Positions 52,795 through 61,290 of a DNA stretch of 64,000 bases are shown one piece after another. The notes beneath the pieces are model-generated. The model did not search any database, was not told the origin of the DNA, and saw only the letters and a list, made by a program, of their open reading frames with translations. The stretch is from JAGQYP01 sp041392305 (GTDB lineage: Bacteria; Bacteroidota; Bacteroidia; Flavobacteriales_D; Crocinitomicaceae), in contig JAWKMJ010000006.1 of NCBI GenBank assembly GCA_041392305.1, positions 1 through 64,000 on the forward strand, read 5' to 3'. A program made the translations under genes and the position numbers. Each line of letters opens with the position of its first letter. The first letter of the stretch is position 1.

Positions 52795-53499
52795 TCACGC
52801 ATTTATTTTTTCTGTGGAAGCTTTCTTTTCATCTTCATGAACTGAGCATGTGCTGCAGTTAGGTAAGAATGAGCTTAGAACATCTGGCTTCACTTCTCTT
52901 CCTTCGTATTTCTCTACTTTGAAATCTTTTTGGATTACTAAAAGAGTAGCTGCAATGGCATGTTGAAAGATGTTTTTATTTTCAAGATTTTCCTGAATGA
53001 TCACTTTTTGTTTTTTCTTCATGATCTTTGTTTTCAATTGCATTCGGGAAACATCAAACTCTTCCAACATTTTTTCAAGAGCTGGAGCAATTATTCTTGA
53101 TGATAGTTCTTCCAAAAACTCCTGATCCTCTAGAATAGACATCAACTTTAAGACATTGGGAAGGTTATCAGCTAACTCTTCACCACAGTCATTGTTCGCC
53201 TTTCTTTGTTCTTCTTTCATATTGACCAAGAACTCTCCTCTTTTGTAATCTTCTGCAAAAAGAACATATCCGATGTCGAGATAGCAAATTGCTTGAATAT
53301 GAAAGGTTCTTCCAAATATTTCCTCAATTTCGAATAGTTCTTTTTGATTTACTACATCAACAAAAGGGAGTAATTCTTTGTATGCTTCTGGGTATTTTTC
53401 CTTTAGCATATTGGCGCAATCATTCACCCGAGTTAGATAATCTTCTTTTGGATATCTGAACAAATTGGCTAATTGGCTATATTGAATTTTCTCTTTCAT
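52795..53499 (-). CDS. narJ: Nitrate reductase assembly chaperone
   Basis: 234 residues, helical, TorD/NarJ family. Features are the LFRYPKEDYLTRVNDC opening, the YLDIGYVLFAEDYKRGEFLVNM segment (YxxEHxxGxxxxRG-like) and DNLPNVLKLM. NarJ inserts the cofactor into NarG and holds the complex before membrane attachment. The C-terminus contains CSTCSVHEDE, a CxxC. It sits between narH and the narI fusion with short gaps of 11 and 25 bp. Confidence 0.92.
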   Translation of the reverse strand: MKEKIQYSQLANLFRYPKEDYLTRVNDCANMLKEKYPEAYKELLPFVDVVNQKELFEIEEIFGRTFHIQAICYLDIGYVLFAEDYKRGEFLVNMKEEQRKANNDCGEELADNLPNVLKLMSILEDQEFLEELSSRIIAPALEKMLEEFDVSRMQLKTKIMKKKQKVIIQENLENKNIFQHAIAATLLVIQKDFKVEKYEGREVKPDVLSSFLPNCSTCSVHEDEKKASTEKINA

Positions 53500-53510
53500 T
53501 TTTCAAATTT

Positions 53511-55004
53511 TTATAGTCCTCTTGTTGGTCTTTCTTTGAATCCAAATCCAGTTTCACCTTTGGCATCTGCAGTAGCTTCGATCATTTCAATCGATTCTTC
53601 TCTATGTGCTGGTGGGATTACAAATCTTTCTTCAAAAGTTGCTAATGAAGTAAGTCTGAAAATCGCATTTGCAGTATCTGCATTCACTTTTGCTTTATCC
53701 ATTAGTTCTTTTACTTCTTCCTCAGAAAGATCTCCTACTGTTTCGTTTCTTCTATGAAGTTTTACACTTAGTAGTTTCTCATAAACTTTTACAATTGTCT
53801 CAGTGTCTCCATTGGTAAATAAAGAAGCTAAGTATTTAACTGGTACTCTATTTTGATCCACAGCAGGGAAAAGTGATTCAGATTTTGTTTTATACAATCC
53901 CTCTCCGTCTACTTGCGCCATTGCAGGAAGCATTGGTGGAACGTAGAATAAGTTTGGAATCGTTCTGAATTCAGGGTGCAATGGAAGTGCAATTCCCCAT
54001 TCTTTTACGAATTTATATACCGGAGAATCTTGAGCTGCTTTGATCGTGGAATCATGTACTCCAGAAGCTCTAGCTGCTTCAATTACTTTTGGATCATTTG
54101 GATCAACATAAATATCTAAGTGATTGAAAAGTAAATCTTTATCATCTGAATTCGCTACATTTTGAATTTTGTCAGCATCGTAAAGCATCACACCTAGATA
54201 TCTGATACGACCTACGCAAGAATGCATACAAGCTGGAGCCTGTCCACTTTCAAGTCTAGGATAACAAAGAATACATTTCTCTGATTTACCTGTATTCCAG
54301 TTGTAGTAAGACTTTTTATAAGGACATGCGGTCACACACATTCTCCATGCTCTACATCTTTCCTGGTTGATCAAAACCACACCGTCTTCACCTCTTTTGT
54401 ATAGCGCGCCAGATGGACAAGATGCCACACAGGCAGGGTTCAAACAGTGATTACAGATTCTAGGTAGATAGTGAAGCGTCATCTGCTCAAGCTGAAACAT
54501 TGATTCTTGCTCAGCTTTAGACAATTCTTCAAAATTCACATCTTTTCTAGCATAATCTGGAGATCCACCTAAGTCATCATCCCAGTTTGGTCCTGATTTG
54601 ATGTCGATTGGTTCACCAGTTACCAAAGAAACGGCTCTACCAATTGGTTGATCTTCTCCTTCTGGAGCTGTAAATAAGTCACCATATTTATAAGCCCAAG
54701 GGTGATAATAATCTTCCAAAGATGGCATATTTGGATTATGGAAGATGTTTTTCAATCCTTTCAGCTTTCCAGCTCCTTTTAAAGAGATTGAGTCTCCATT
54801 TTTCTCCCATCCACCTTTGTATATTTCTTGATCTTCCCACTTGGTCGGATAACCTGTTCCTGGTTTTGTTTCAACATTGTTCCACCACATATATTCAGCT
54901 CCTCTTCGGTCTGTCCAAACATTTTTACATGCTACAGAACAAGTGTGGCACCCGATACATTTGTCGAGGTGAAAGACCATTGAAACTTGTGCTCTGATAT
55001 CCAT
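53511..55004 (-). CDS. narH: Nitrate reductase beta (iron-sulfur) subunit
   Basis: 497 residues. Four ferredoxin-type cysteine groups: KCIGCHTCSVACK (Cys16, 19, 22, 26), CNHCLNPACVASCPSG, CRAWRMCVTACPYKK (the Trp replaces a Cys, giving the 3Fe-4S cluster) and CILCYPRLESGQAPACMHSC. It wires electrons from NarI heme to NarG. The N-terminus has no signal peptide, so the NarGH head is cytoplasmic. It follows narG after 29 bp. Confidence 0.97.
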   Translation of the reverse strand: MDIRAQVSMVFHLDKCIGCHTCSVACKNVWTDRRGAEYMWWNNVETKPGTGYPTKWEDQEIYKGGWEKNGDSISLKGAGKLKGLKNIFHNPNMPSLEDYYHPWAYKYGDLFTAPEGEDQPIGRAVSLVTGEPIDIKSGPNWDDDLGGSPDYARKDVNFEELSKAEQESMFQLEQMTLHYLPRICNHCLNPACVASCPSGALYKRGEDGVVLINQERCRAWRMCVTACPYKKSYYNWNTGKSEKCILCYPRLESGQAPACMHSCVGRIRYLGVMLYDADKIQNVANSDDKDLLFNHLDIYVDPNDPKVIEAARASGVHDSTIKAAQDSPVYKFVKEWGIALPLHPEFRTIPNLFYVPPMLPAMAQVDGEGLYKTKSESLFPAVDQNRVPVKYLASLFTNGDTETIVKVYEKLLSVKLHRRNETVGDLSEEEVKELMDKAKVNADTANAIFRLTSLATFEERFVIPPAHREESIEMIEATADAKGETGFGFKERPTRGL

Positions 55005-55033
55005 AATTCTAATTTTTTTAGTGTGTGACTTTA

Positions 55034-58000
55034 TTAATATTCAACCTTATTCATTTTTCTAACCAATACATGCGTATCACGGTTAACACCTACAGGACCC
55101 CAATAATTGAAGTGGTAAGTAAACTGCCCGTATCCACCACACATCAAATTGGGTTTCAAGTGAACTCTAGTAAAGGAGTTGTTCATTCCTCCTCGTCTTG
55201 GTTCTCCTTTTTTACCTCTTCTAATCTGAGATTTTGGGATATTGTAAGTTCTCTCTACCGCATGGTAAACAATACACACACCTTTTGGAATTCTCGCACT
55301 CACACAAGCACGAGCAACATATACACCGTGATCATTATAAACTTCCACATGGTCGTTGTCTTTGATTCCCAATTCGGCAGCATCTTGTTCGCTAATCCAG
55401 CATGGCTCATTACCTCTTGATAAGGTTAACATTCTTAGAGTATCTCCATAAGTAGAGTGGATATGCCACTTTCCGTGTGGAGTTAAACAATTCAGCATTT
55501 TTGCTTTACCATCGTTTACAGTTTTTCTTAAATCTCCATATGCCTCAGGTGTTGGAGATGGTTTGTAGGTAGATAAATGTTCTCCAAATGCGATATAAGC
55601 ATCGTGATCCAGGTAAAAATGTTGTCTACCTGTTAGTGTTCTCCATGGCACAAACATGTCGATGTTATAAGTATATGCCGCATAAGTTCTTCCTTCGTGC
55701 ATCAAACCAGACCAAAGTGGAGATGAATTGTATCTTTTTGGCTGAGCTTGTAGATCTCGGTATTCAATACTTACATCTTTGTATGGTTTTCCTAGCTCAG
55801 CAATTGCTTCTACACCAATTTTTTCAGCCATTCCCTGATAGCATCTGTCTGCTAATTTTCCATTGGTAAGTGAAGATAGTTTTAGAATCGCGTTAATTGC
55901 CTCCACATCTGCTTTCAATGAAGGATACTCAGTTCCATCATTCCATTTTTGAATGTGCTGTCTATGTTGAAGCATTTCTTCATACACATCTTCACACATG
56001 TAGTGGTTTCCATGCGCTCCTAAACCATTTTCAGCAACTCCTTTTCCAAGGGAAATGAATTTGTCATAAATCTTGGTGTAATCTCGATCTCTGAATACAA
56101 TTTTATGCATTGTTTTTCCAGGGATAGGATCACATTCTCCTTTCGACCAATCTTGAATATTCGTTTGACTAATCTCATCTTTCGAATCGTGAGAAAGAGG
56201 AAGATTGACAACATCTTTCATGACTTCTGGTAAATATTGAGGAGCCATTTCCTGAACTTTCTTAGCTAAACCTTGGAAGATTTGCCAGTCTGTCTTAGCC
56301 TCCCACACTGGAGGAATAGCCTCTGATAATGGGTGGATGAAAGAGTGCATGTCTGTCGAGTTGATATCGGCTTTTTCATACCAAGAAGCTGTTGGAAGAA
56401 CGATGTCTGAATACAAAGCAGAAGTATCCATTCGGAAATTGATATCAATAACCAAGTCCATTTTTCCTCTTGCACCTTCCTTCTTGAATTCTATATCATG
56501 AACCGCTTCTCCGGCAACTTCATCGGCAATTTTATTGGTATGTGTTCCTAGATAGTGATCCAAGAAATATTCATGACCTTTTGCTGATGTACCAATTGCA
56601 TTTCCTCTCCAGATAAACCAAACTCTTGGGAAGTTGATTTCTTCATCAGGTTGAACAACCGAGTGCTTTAGATCCCCAGTTTTAAGTTGATCAACAATAT
56701 AGTTTTGCATTTGCTCATCTGTAGTATTACCTGCAGCTTGAGCATCTTTTACAATGTCAAAATTACTTTTGTTGTACTGTGGATAATAAGGCATCCAACC
56801 GTTTCTGACAGACATAACTGCCCAGTCAGCAGAGTGCATATTGGCAATTTTATTGTCTGGAGACGAATTGTAATATTTTTGATTTCCATCATATCTCCAT
56901 TGAGAAGAATTGATGTAGTGCCAAATTGGTCCTTGTTGTAATCTTGGAGCAGTTCCCCAATCTTTAGAGCTCATAATAGTGGCCCAAGAATCCATTGGAG
57001 CAAGTTTTTCCTGTCCAACATAGTGGTTCATTCCTCCACCGTTTTTACCATTACAACCTGTTAACATCTGCGCCATAATTGCAGCACGATACATTAGGTT
57101 GTTGTGGAACCAGTGGTTAATTGCAGCTCCTACAATAACCATACATGCACCTTCTGTTTTTTCAGCAGTGCTTGCCCATTCTCTTGCGATTTGTAGCACT
57201 TCTTTTCTACTGATTCCAGTAAAGATTTCTTGCCATGCAGGAGTATAAGCTGCGTCTTTGTCGTCGTAACTTGTTGGGTATTCGCCTTCCAATCCTCGAC
57301 CGATACCATATTGTGCCATGGTCACGTCGTAGATCGTAGTTACAGCTATTTTTGATCCATTTTTATCTGTGATGTATCGAACAGGAACGCCTCTCATGGC
57401 CTTTTTATCCAATCCAAACTCAGTGAATTCAACTTGTAGAACACCTTCGTTTTTATCGATGAATGTCAATTCAGGATCATATTCTTTTCCTGTTTCCCCA
57501 TCGTTGAAATTCAGATTCCATTTTCCTTTTTCGTCTTGCCATCTATATCCAGATGTTCCCATTGGAGAAACTAGTTTTCCGGTATTCTTGTCGTAATTCA
57601 GGAATTTCCAGTCTCCATTTTCAGCATCTTTAAATTCGGATATCTCACTCAAGCGAACCATTTTTCCTGGATGGTATGCACCCTCTTTTTCATCTAATTT
57701 GATTATGAACGGACAGTCTGTAAATCGCTTCACATAATCCATGAAGTAAGGCACTTGTCTATCAACATGGAATTCCTTTAAGATTACATGGGTTACCGCC
57801 ATCCAAAACGCACCATCAGATCCAGCATGAACCGGAATCCATTGATCCGCATGTTTTGCAACCATACTGAAATCAGGGGACATAACAACTGTTTTTGTTC
57901 CATTATGTCTTGCTTCTGAGAAAAAGTGAATGTCCGGTGTTCTTGTCATTCCCAGGTTTGCCCCCATGGAAATGATATATTTTGATTTGTACCAATCGGC

Positions 58001-58675
58001 ACTTTCACATACATCTGTTTGTTCGCCCCAGATTTCAGGAAAAGCATTAGGTAAATCACAATACCAATCATAAAAACTTAAGTTTACACCTCCCATTAAT
58101 TGAAGATATCTTGCTCCAGAGGCGTATGAAAGCATACTCATCGCTGGGATTGGGGAAAATCCAATCAATCTATCTGGTCCATATTTTTGAACCGTATGAA
58201 TATTTGAAGCAGCAATTAGTTCAGTAATCTCATCCCAGTGTACTCTTCTGAATCCTCCTTTACCTCTCGCTTTTTGATATCTATGTCGGCTACTTGGGCT
58301 AGCTTGAAGGTTTTTCCAAGCCAAAACAGGATCTCCTCCCGCTTTCTTTTTCTCTTCTCTGAAAAGATCAATCAAGGCACCTCTTACAATAGGGTATTTA
58401 ACACGAATTGGACTATACAGATACCAAGAATAAGAGATTCCTCTTTGACAACCTCTAGGTTCATATGGAGGTACTTCTTTATTAAATTGAGGGTAGTCTA
58501 ATTGTTGCATTTCCCATACTACAATTCCATCTTTCACGTGAATTGCCCATGAGCATCCACCTGTACAGTTAACACCGTGTGTACTTCTGACAACTTTATC
58601 GTATTGCCATCTGTTTCTGTAAAACTCCTCCCACTTTCTTGTTTTAGGAGATATTATATCTTCAATCCAACTCAT
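55034..58675 (-). CDS. narG: Nitrate reductase alpha (bis-MGD molybdenum) subunit
   Basis: 1213 residues, close to the usual 1240. The FS0 cluster ligands His33, Cys37, Cys41 and Cys76 have the same spacing as in E. coli NarG. The Mo-ligand aspartate is Asp207 in FYDWYCDLP, followed by WGEQTDVCESADWY. RPWRTLTGRQHFYLDH-like cofactor-binding sequence (FVPWRTLTGRQ) is near the C-terminus. No twin-arginine signal is present, so nitrate is reduced in the cytoplasm and the NarK transporters are needed. It lies 31 bp after the membrane cytochrome c gene. Confidence 0.98.
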   Translation of the reverse strand: MSWIEDIISPKTRKWEEFYRNRWQYDKVVRSTHGVNCTGGCSWAIHVKDGIVVWEMQQLDYPQFNKEVPPYEPRGCQRGISYSWYLYSPIRVKYPIVRGALIDLFREEKKKAGGDPVLAWKNLQASPSSRHRYQKARGKGGFRRVHWDEITELIAASNIHTVQKYGPDRLIGFSPIPAMSMLSYASGARYLQLMGGVNLSFYDWYCDLPNAFPEIWGEQTDVCESADWYKSKYIISMGANLGMTRTPDIHFFSEARHNGTKTVVMSPDFSMVAKHADQWIPVHAGSDGAFWMAVTHVILKEFHVDRQVPYFMDYVKRFTDCPFIIKLDEKEGAYHPGKMVRLSEISEFKDAENGDWKFLNYDKNTGKLVSPMGTSGYRWQDEKGKWNLNFNDGETGKEYDPELTFIDKNEGVLQVEFTEFGLDKKAMRGVPVRYITDKNGSKIAVTTIYDVTMAQYGIGRGLEGEYPTSYDDKDAAYTPAWQEIFTGISRKEVLQIAREWASTAEKTEGACMVIVGAAINHWFHNNLMYRAAIMAQMLTGCNGKNGGGMNHYVGQEKLAPMDSWATIMSSKDWGTAPRLQQGPIWHYINSSQWRYDGNQKYYNSSPDNKIANMHSADWAVMSVRNGWMPYYPQYNKSNFDIVKDAQAAGNTTDEQMQNYIVDQLKTGDLKHSVVQPDEEINFPRVWFIWRGNAIGTSAKGHEYFLDHYLGTHTNKIADEVAGEAVHDIEFKKEGARGKMDLVIDINFRMDTSALYSDIVLPTASWYEKADINSTDMHSFIHPLSEAIPPVWEAKTDWQIFQGLAKKVQEMAPQYLPEVMKDVVNLPLSHDSKDEISQTNIQDWSKGECDPIPGKTMHKIVFRDRDYTKIYDKFISLGKGVAENGLGAHGNHYMCEDVYEEMLQHRQHIQKWNDGTEYPSLKADVEAINAILKLSSLTNGKLADRCYQGMAEKIGVEAIAELGKPYKDVSIEYRDLQAQPKRYNSSPLWSGLMHEGRTYAAYTYNIDMFVPWRTLTGRQHFYLDHDAYIAFGEHLSTYKPSPTPEAYGDLRKTVNDGKAKMLNCLTPHGKWHIHSTYGDTLRMLTLSRGNEPCWISEQDAAELGIKDNDHVEVYNDHGVYVARACVSARIPKGVCIVYHAVERTYNIPKSQIRRGKKGEPRRGGMNNSFTRVHLKPNLMCGGYGQFTYHFNYWGPVGVNRDTHVLVRKMNKVEY

Positions 58676-58706
58676 AGTATATATGTATTATCGTGTTCCT
58701 AACTCA

Positions 58707-59279
58707 TTAAAATTTTGCGTCCCAAGCACTGTTCTGCCTGTTAAAAATGTCTTGTTTGGTCATTTTTTTCTTTCTCTTATTCCATAAAACTTGGATGAGA
58801 ACTAAGAGAATAACCACACCAACTCCTCCTCCAACTAAGAATAAACTACTTCCGGAATTTGCTGTTTGACTATCCTTTACAGCATTTACATATTTGAAGA
58901 AGGCAGTCAACTGCAATCTCTCCTCTTCTGTGATCTCATTGTTTTTGTAGGCTGCTTCCATGGGGTTGTTTGATGGAGCTGTTAACCACAAAGCAAGTCC
59001 ATCTCCAAATCGAGTGTATACATCTGTCAGGTCTTTAGCGAATAAACCTCCAGGTATTACTTGATCGTTTGTAACATTGTGGCAAGTAATACATGATGGA
59101 CCTCCATTATCCAAAAGTTTTCCACCTTGAAACAAAGCCATTCCTTTCTTTGCTTCTTCAGTTAATTCAGTTTCGGAAGCATTATTTGTTTCCTCTGCCA
59201 GAGCTTTCATCGGCGCAAGAAATAGAAGCTGACTTGCGAACATTAAGCTGATTCCTCTCAATACTTTTTTGTAGTTCAT
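58707..59279 (-). CDS. Membrane-anchored cytochrome c of the nar operon
   Basis: 190 residues. The signal peptide (about 1-28, ...MKALA) is followed by a mono-heme domain with CITCH (Cys63, Cys66, His67) and a candidate Met107 ligand, a helix at 145-166, and a basic cytoplasmic tail (WNKRKKKMTKQ). It is the first gene of cyt c-narG-narH-narJ-narI. The Thermus nar operon likewise starts with a cytochrome (NarC), which helps electron transfer and assembly; a similar role is inferred. Its promoter holds a perfect FNR-like palindrome. Confidence 0.88.
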   Translation of the reverse strand: MNYKKVLRGISLMFASQLLFLAPMKALAEETNNASETELTEEAKKGMALFQGGKLLDNGGPSCITCHNVTNDQVIPGGLFAKDLTDVYTRFGDGLALWLTAPSNNPMEAAYKNNEITEEERLQLTAFFKYVNAVKDSQTANSGSSLFLVGGGVGVVILLVLIQVLWNKRKKKMTKQDIFNRQNSAWDAKF

Positions 59280-59320
59280 TATTTTAAGTTTTTGTTTCTT
59301 AAAGTGTATTGTTACAGAAA

Positions 59321-59364
59321 CAAATTTGAGAATAGATGAAGCTAAAAAATATGATGCTAATCAT
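59321..59364 (-). promoter_or_regulatory. FNR-like operator and -7 box of the nar operon
   Basis: Perfect palindrome ATGAT-GCTA-ATCAT at 59351-59364. CAAATTTG at 59321-59328 (one mismatch to TAnnTTTG) has its centre 33 bp away. A leader of about 35 bp precedes the first ATG at 59279. Confidence 0.72.
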
Positions 59365-59565
59365 ATAATCAGAAAAACGTCTTATTTAGAATGATTTTAA
59401 GTAAATGGAGTGTTTGGTTCTATTTATCTGTGTGACAGGTGTTTGTAATCAATAGTGAATACAATAAATAGAAGATGATGCTATTTTTTGAGAAAATATT
59501 TAGAAATTTGTCTCAATTATATTGGAATGGATTCAATAGAGGAATACTAAACGTGAGCTAAAAAT

Positions 59566-59579
59566 AAGATTTAAATCAT
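59566..59579 (+). promoter_or_regulatory. Imperfect FNR-like palindrome next to the moeB start
   Basis: AAGAT-TTAA-ATCAT, one mismatch, only 11 bp before the TTG start of moeB. That is too close for activation of the usual kind; it could repress, or be chance. The remaining 200 bp to the nar site show nothing else clear. Confidence 0.3.
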
Positions 59580-59590
59580 AAAATAAGATT

Positions 59591-60670
59591 TTGCTGATAC
59601 CAGAAGATAGATCAAGATATAGTCGTCATCTTTTACTGAATGAGGTAGGGGAGGAAGGACAGCGAAAATTGAAGTCGGCAAAGGTTTTAGTAATCGGTGC
59701 TGGTGGACTAGGTTGTCCTGTTTTGCAATATCTGACGGCAGCGGGTGTTGGACAAATCGGTATTATCGATTTTGATGTGGTGGATGAATCGAATCTGCAA
59801 AGACAAGTTTTATTTGATACCATTGATGTTGGAAAAAGTAAGGCACTCACAGCCAGAGAAAAACTTGAAGCTAAAAATCCATTGATTCATATAGAAGCAT
59901 TTGACACCAAACTGACTCAGGAAAATGCACTCGATTTGTTCGAAAAATACGATTTGATTGTTGATGGAACAGACAATTTCGCAACCCGCTATTTAGTAAA
60001 TGATGCATGTGTGATTACTGGTAAACCATTGGTTTATGGCTCGATTCATAAGTTTGAAGGTCAGGTTTCCGTATTTAATTACCAAGGCGGACCTACATAT
60101 CGAGATGTATTTCCAACTCCCCCGGATCCGGGAGTGGTTCCAAGCTGTTCCGAAGTTGGAGTGATAGGAGTTTTACCAGGAATCATAGGAACTCAACAAG
60201 CCAACGAAGCTCTGAAAATAATATTAGGAATTGGAGAACCCTTGAATGGCACTTTAATGATTTATTCAGCCCTTAAAAGCGATTACACCAAATTAAAAAT
60301 TTCGCATTCCGAATTACGCATTCCGAATTTAACAAAAGAAGAGTTTTTGAGTTTTGATTACGAATACTTCTGCGGAATCCCAGGTCATCATGATGGCTTA
60401 ACAAAGCAGAAGTTTGAAGAAATCTTGGCTAAGGAGTTTGTAGTGGATGTTCGTGAAAGTTGGGAAAAACCAGCTTTGAATCAGGACAATGTTTTGAACG
60501 CCCCATTGGATGATTTAGAGGATTATATAGATCAGATTCCAAGAGATCGAAAAGTATATGTGGTTTGCCAAAAAGGAGGTCGCTCCAAGGCAGCCATTGA
60601 AATATTAGAGTATGAACACAACTTCGACAATCTAATCAATGTTGAAGGCGGATTATTAGGATTAGTATGA
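59591..60670 (+). CDS. moeB: MoeB/ThiF-type E1-like adenylyltransferase with C-terminal rhodanese
   Basis: 359 residues from a TTG at 59591; no suitable ATG is available, since the family N-terminus RYSRHLLLNEVG starts at residue 9. The E1 domain has the nucleotide loop VIGAGGLGCPVL (34-45) and FDVVDESNLQRQVLF. VPSCSEVGVIG sits where the family has its conserved Cys. The first zinc CxxC is missing (TYRDVF instead of a CYRC type). The rhodanese domain (about 275-359) has Cys326 in CQKGGRS. It adenylates MoaD and may deliver sulfur. It overlaps moaE by 4 bp. The linker near residues 238-248 is encoded by repeat-like DNA. Confidence 0.9.
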   Translation: MLIPEDRSRYSRHLLLNEVGEEGQRKLKSAKVLVIGAGGLGCPVLQYLTAAGVGQIGIIDFDVVDESNLQRQVLFDTIDVGKSKALTAREKLEAKNPLIHIEAFDTKLTQENALDLFEKYDLIVDGTDNFATRYLVNDACVITGKPLVYGSIHKFEGQVSVFNYQGGPTYRDVFPTPPDPGVVPSCSEVGVIGVLPGIIGTQQANEALKIILGIGEPLNGTLMIYSALKSDYTKLKISHSELRIPNLTKEEFLSFDYEYFCGIPGHHDGLTKQKFEEILAKEFVVDVRESWEKPALNQDNVLNAPLDDLEDYIDQIPRDRKVYVVCQKGGRSKAAIEILEYEHNFDNLINVEGGLLGLV

Positions 60671-61119
60671 GTGAAGTAAAAGAAAGAAAACCGAAAAAAG
60701 TATTTGTAGACGGACCCATAAGTCCAGAGAAAATAGCTACTTCCATTGCTCATCATCAGGTGAAAACCAATATTGGAGCACACGATATTTTCTTAGGTCA
60801 AGTAAGAGCCGATGAAATAGATGGAAAAACAGTTCAAGCCATAGACTATTCCGCTCACGAAGAAATGGCCGAAATGGAATTCCACAAAATAAGAGAAGCC
60901 ACTTTCGAAAGATTCGACTTGACTTGCATGCACATTTATCACTCAAAAGGTTTAGTAAAAGCTGGAGAAATTTGCCTTTTCGTTTTCACATCATCAGCCC
61001 ACAGAAAAGAAGCCATGGATGCTTGTCGATTCTTAGTAGAAGAAATCAAAGCCAAAGTCCCAATTTTCGGGAAAGAGCTTTTCGAAGAGGGAGGGTTTGT
61101 TTGGAAGGAGAATAAATGA
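60667..61119 (+). CDS. moaE: Molybdopterin synthase catalytic subunit
   Basis: 150 residues. GAHDIFLGQVRADEIDG, IDYSAHEEMAEMEF, MHIYHSKGLVKAGEI and the SSAHRKEAMDACRFLVEEIK segment, ending in PIFGKELFEEGGFVW, are standard MoaE features and include the active-site lysines. It accepts sulfur from MoaD to make the dithiolene. With moeB (4-bp overlap) it completes the cofactor pathway of the island and is its last gene. Confidence 0.96.
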   Translation: MSEVKERKPKKVFVDGPISPEKIATSIAHHQVKTNIGAHDIFLGQVRADEIDGKTVQAIDYSAHEEMAEMEFHKIREATFERFDLTCMHIYHSKGLVKAGEICLFVFTSSAHRKEAMDACRFLVEEIKAKVPIFGKELFEEGGFVWKENK

Positions 61120-61194
61120 TAATCAATTAAAAATTAAAAATGAAAAATTAACAATGATAAAGATCTGATCACTCACTCTATCCACTCAAACTCA

Positions 61195-61233
61195 GATTTG
61201 AGCAAGAGATTTGAGCAAGAGGATTGAGCAAGA
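61195..61233. repeat. Tandem 13-bp repeat (GATTTGAGCAAGA)x3
   Basis: Two exact copies and a third with one change, followed by GCAAGAGCAA. It lies between moaE and the IS110 remnant. Confidence 0.85.
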
Positions 61234-61290
61234 GCAAGAGCAACAGTATTCAAATTAACCCTCTCCGTGTATTCTAAGACTAATCCAAAT

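Noticed and set aside
59566..59579. FNR-like palindrome as an activator site for moeB-moaE
   Set aside because: It has a mismatch and lies only 11 bp before the start codon with no -7 box downstream. It is kept as a low-confidence feature and not counted as support for the regulon.
31565..61119. A complete denitrification pathway
   Set aside because: I looked for NirK, NirS, NrfA, NorB and NosZ signatures among all gene products in the island and found none; only nitrate reduction to nitrite is encoded in this window.
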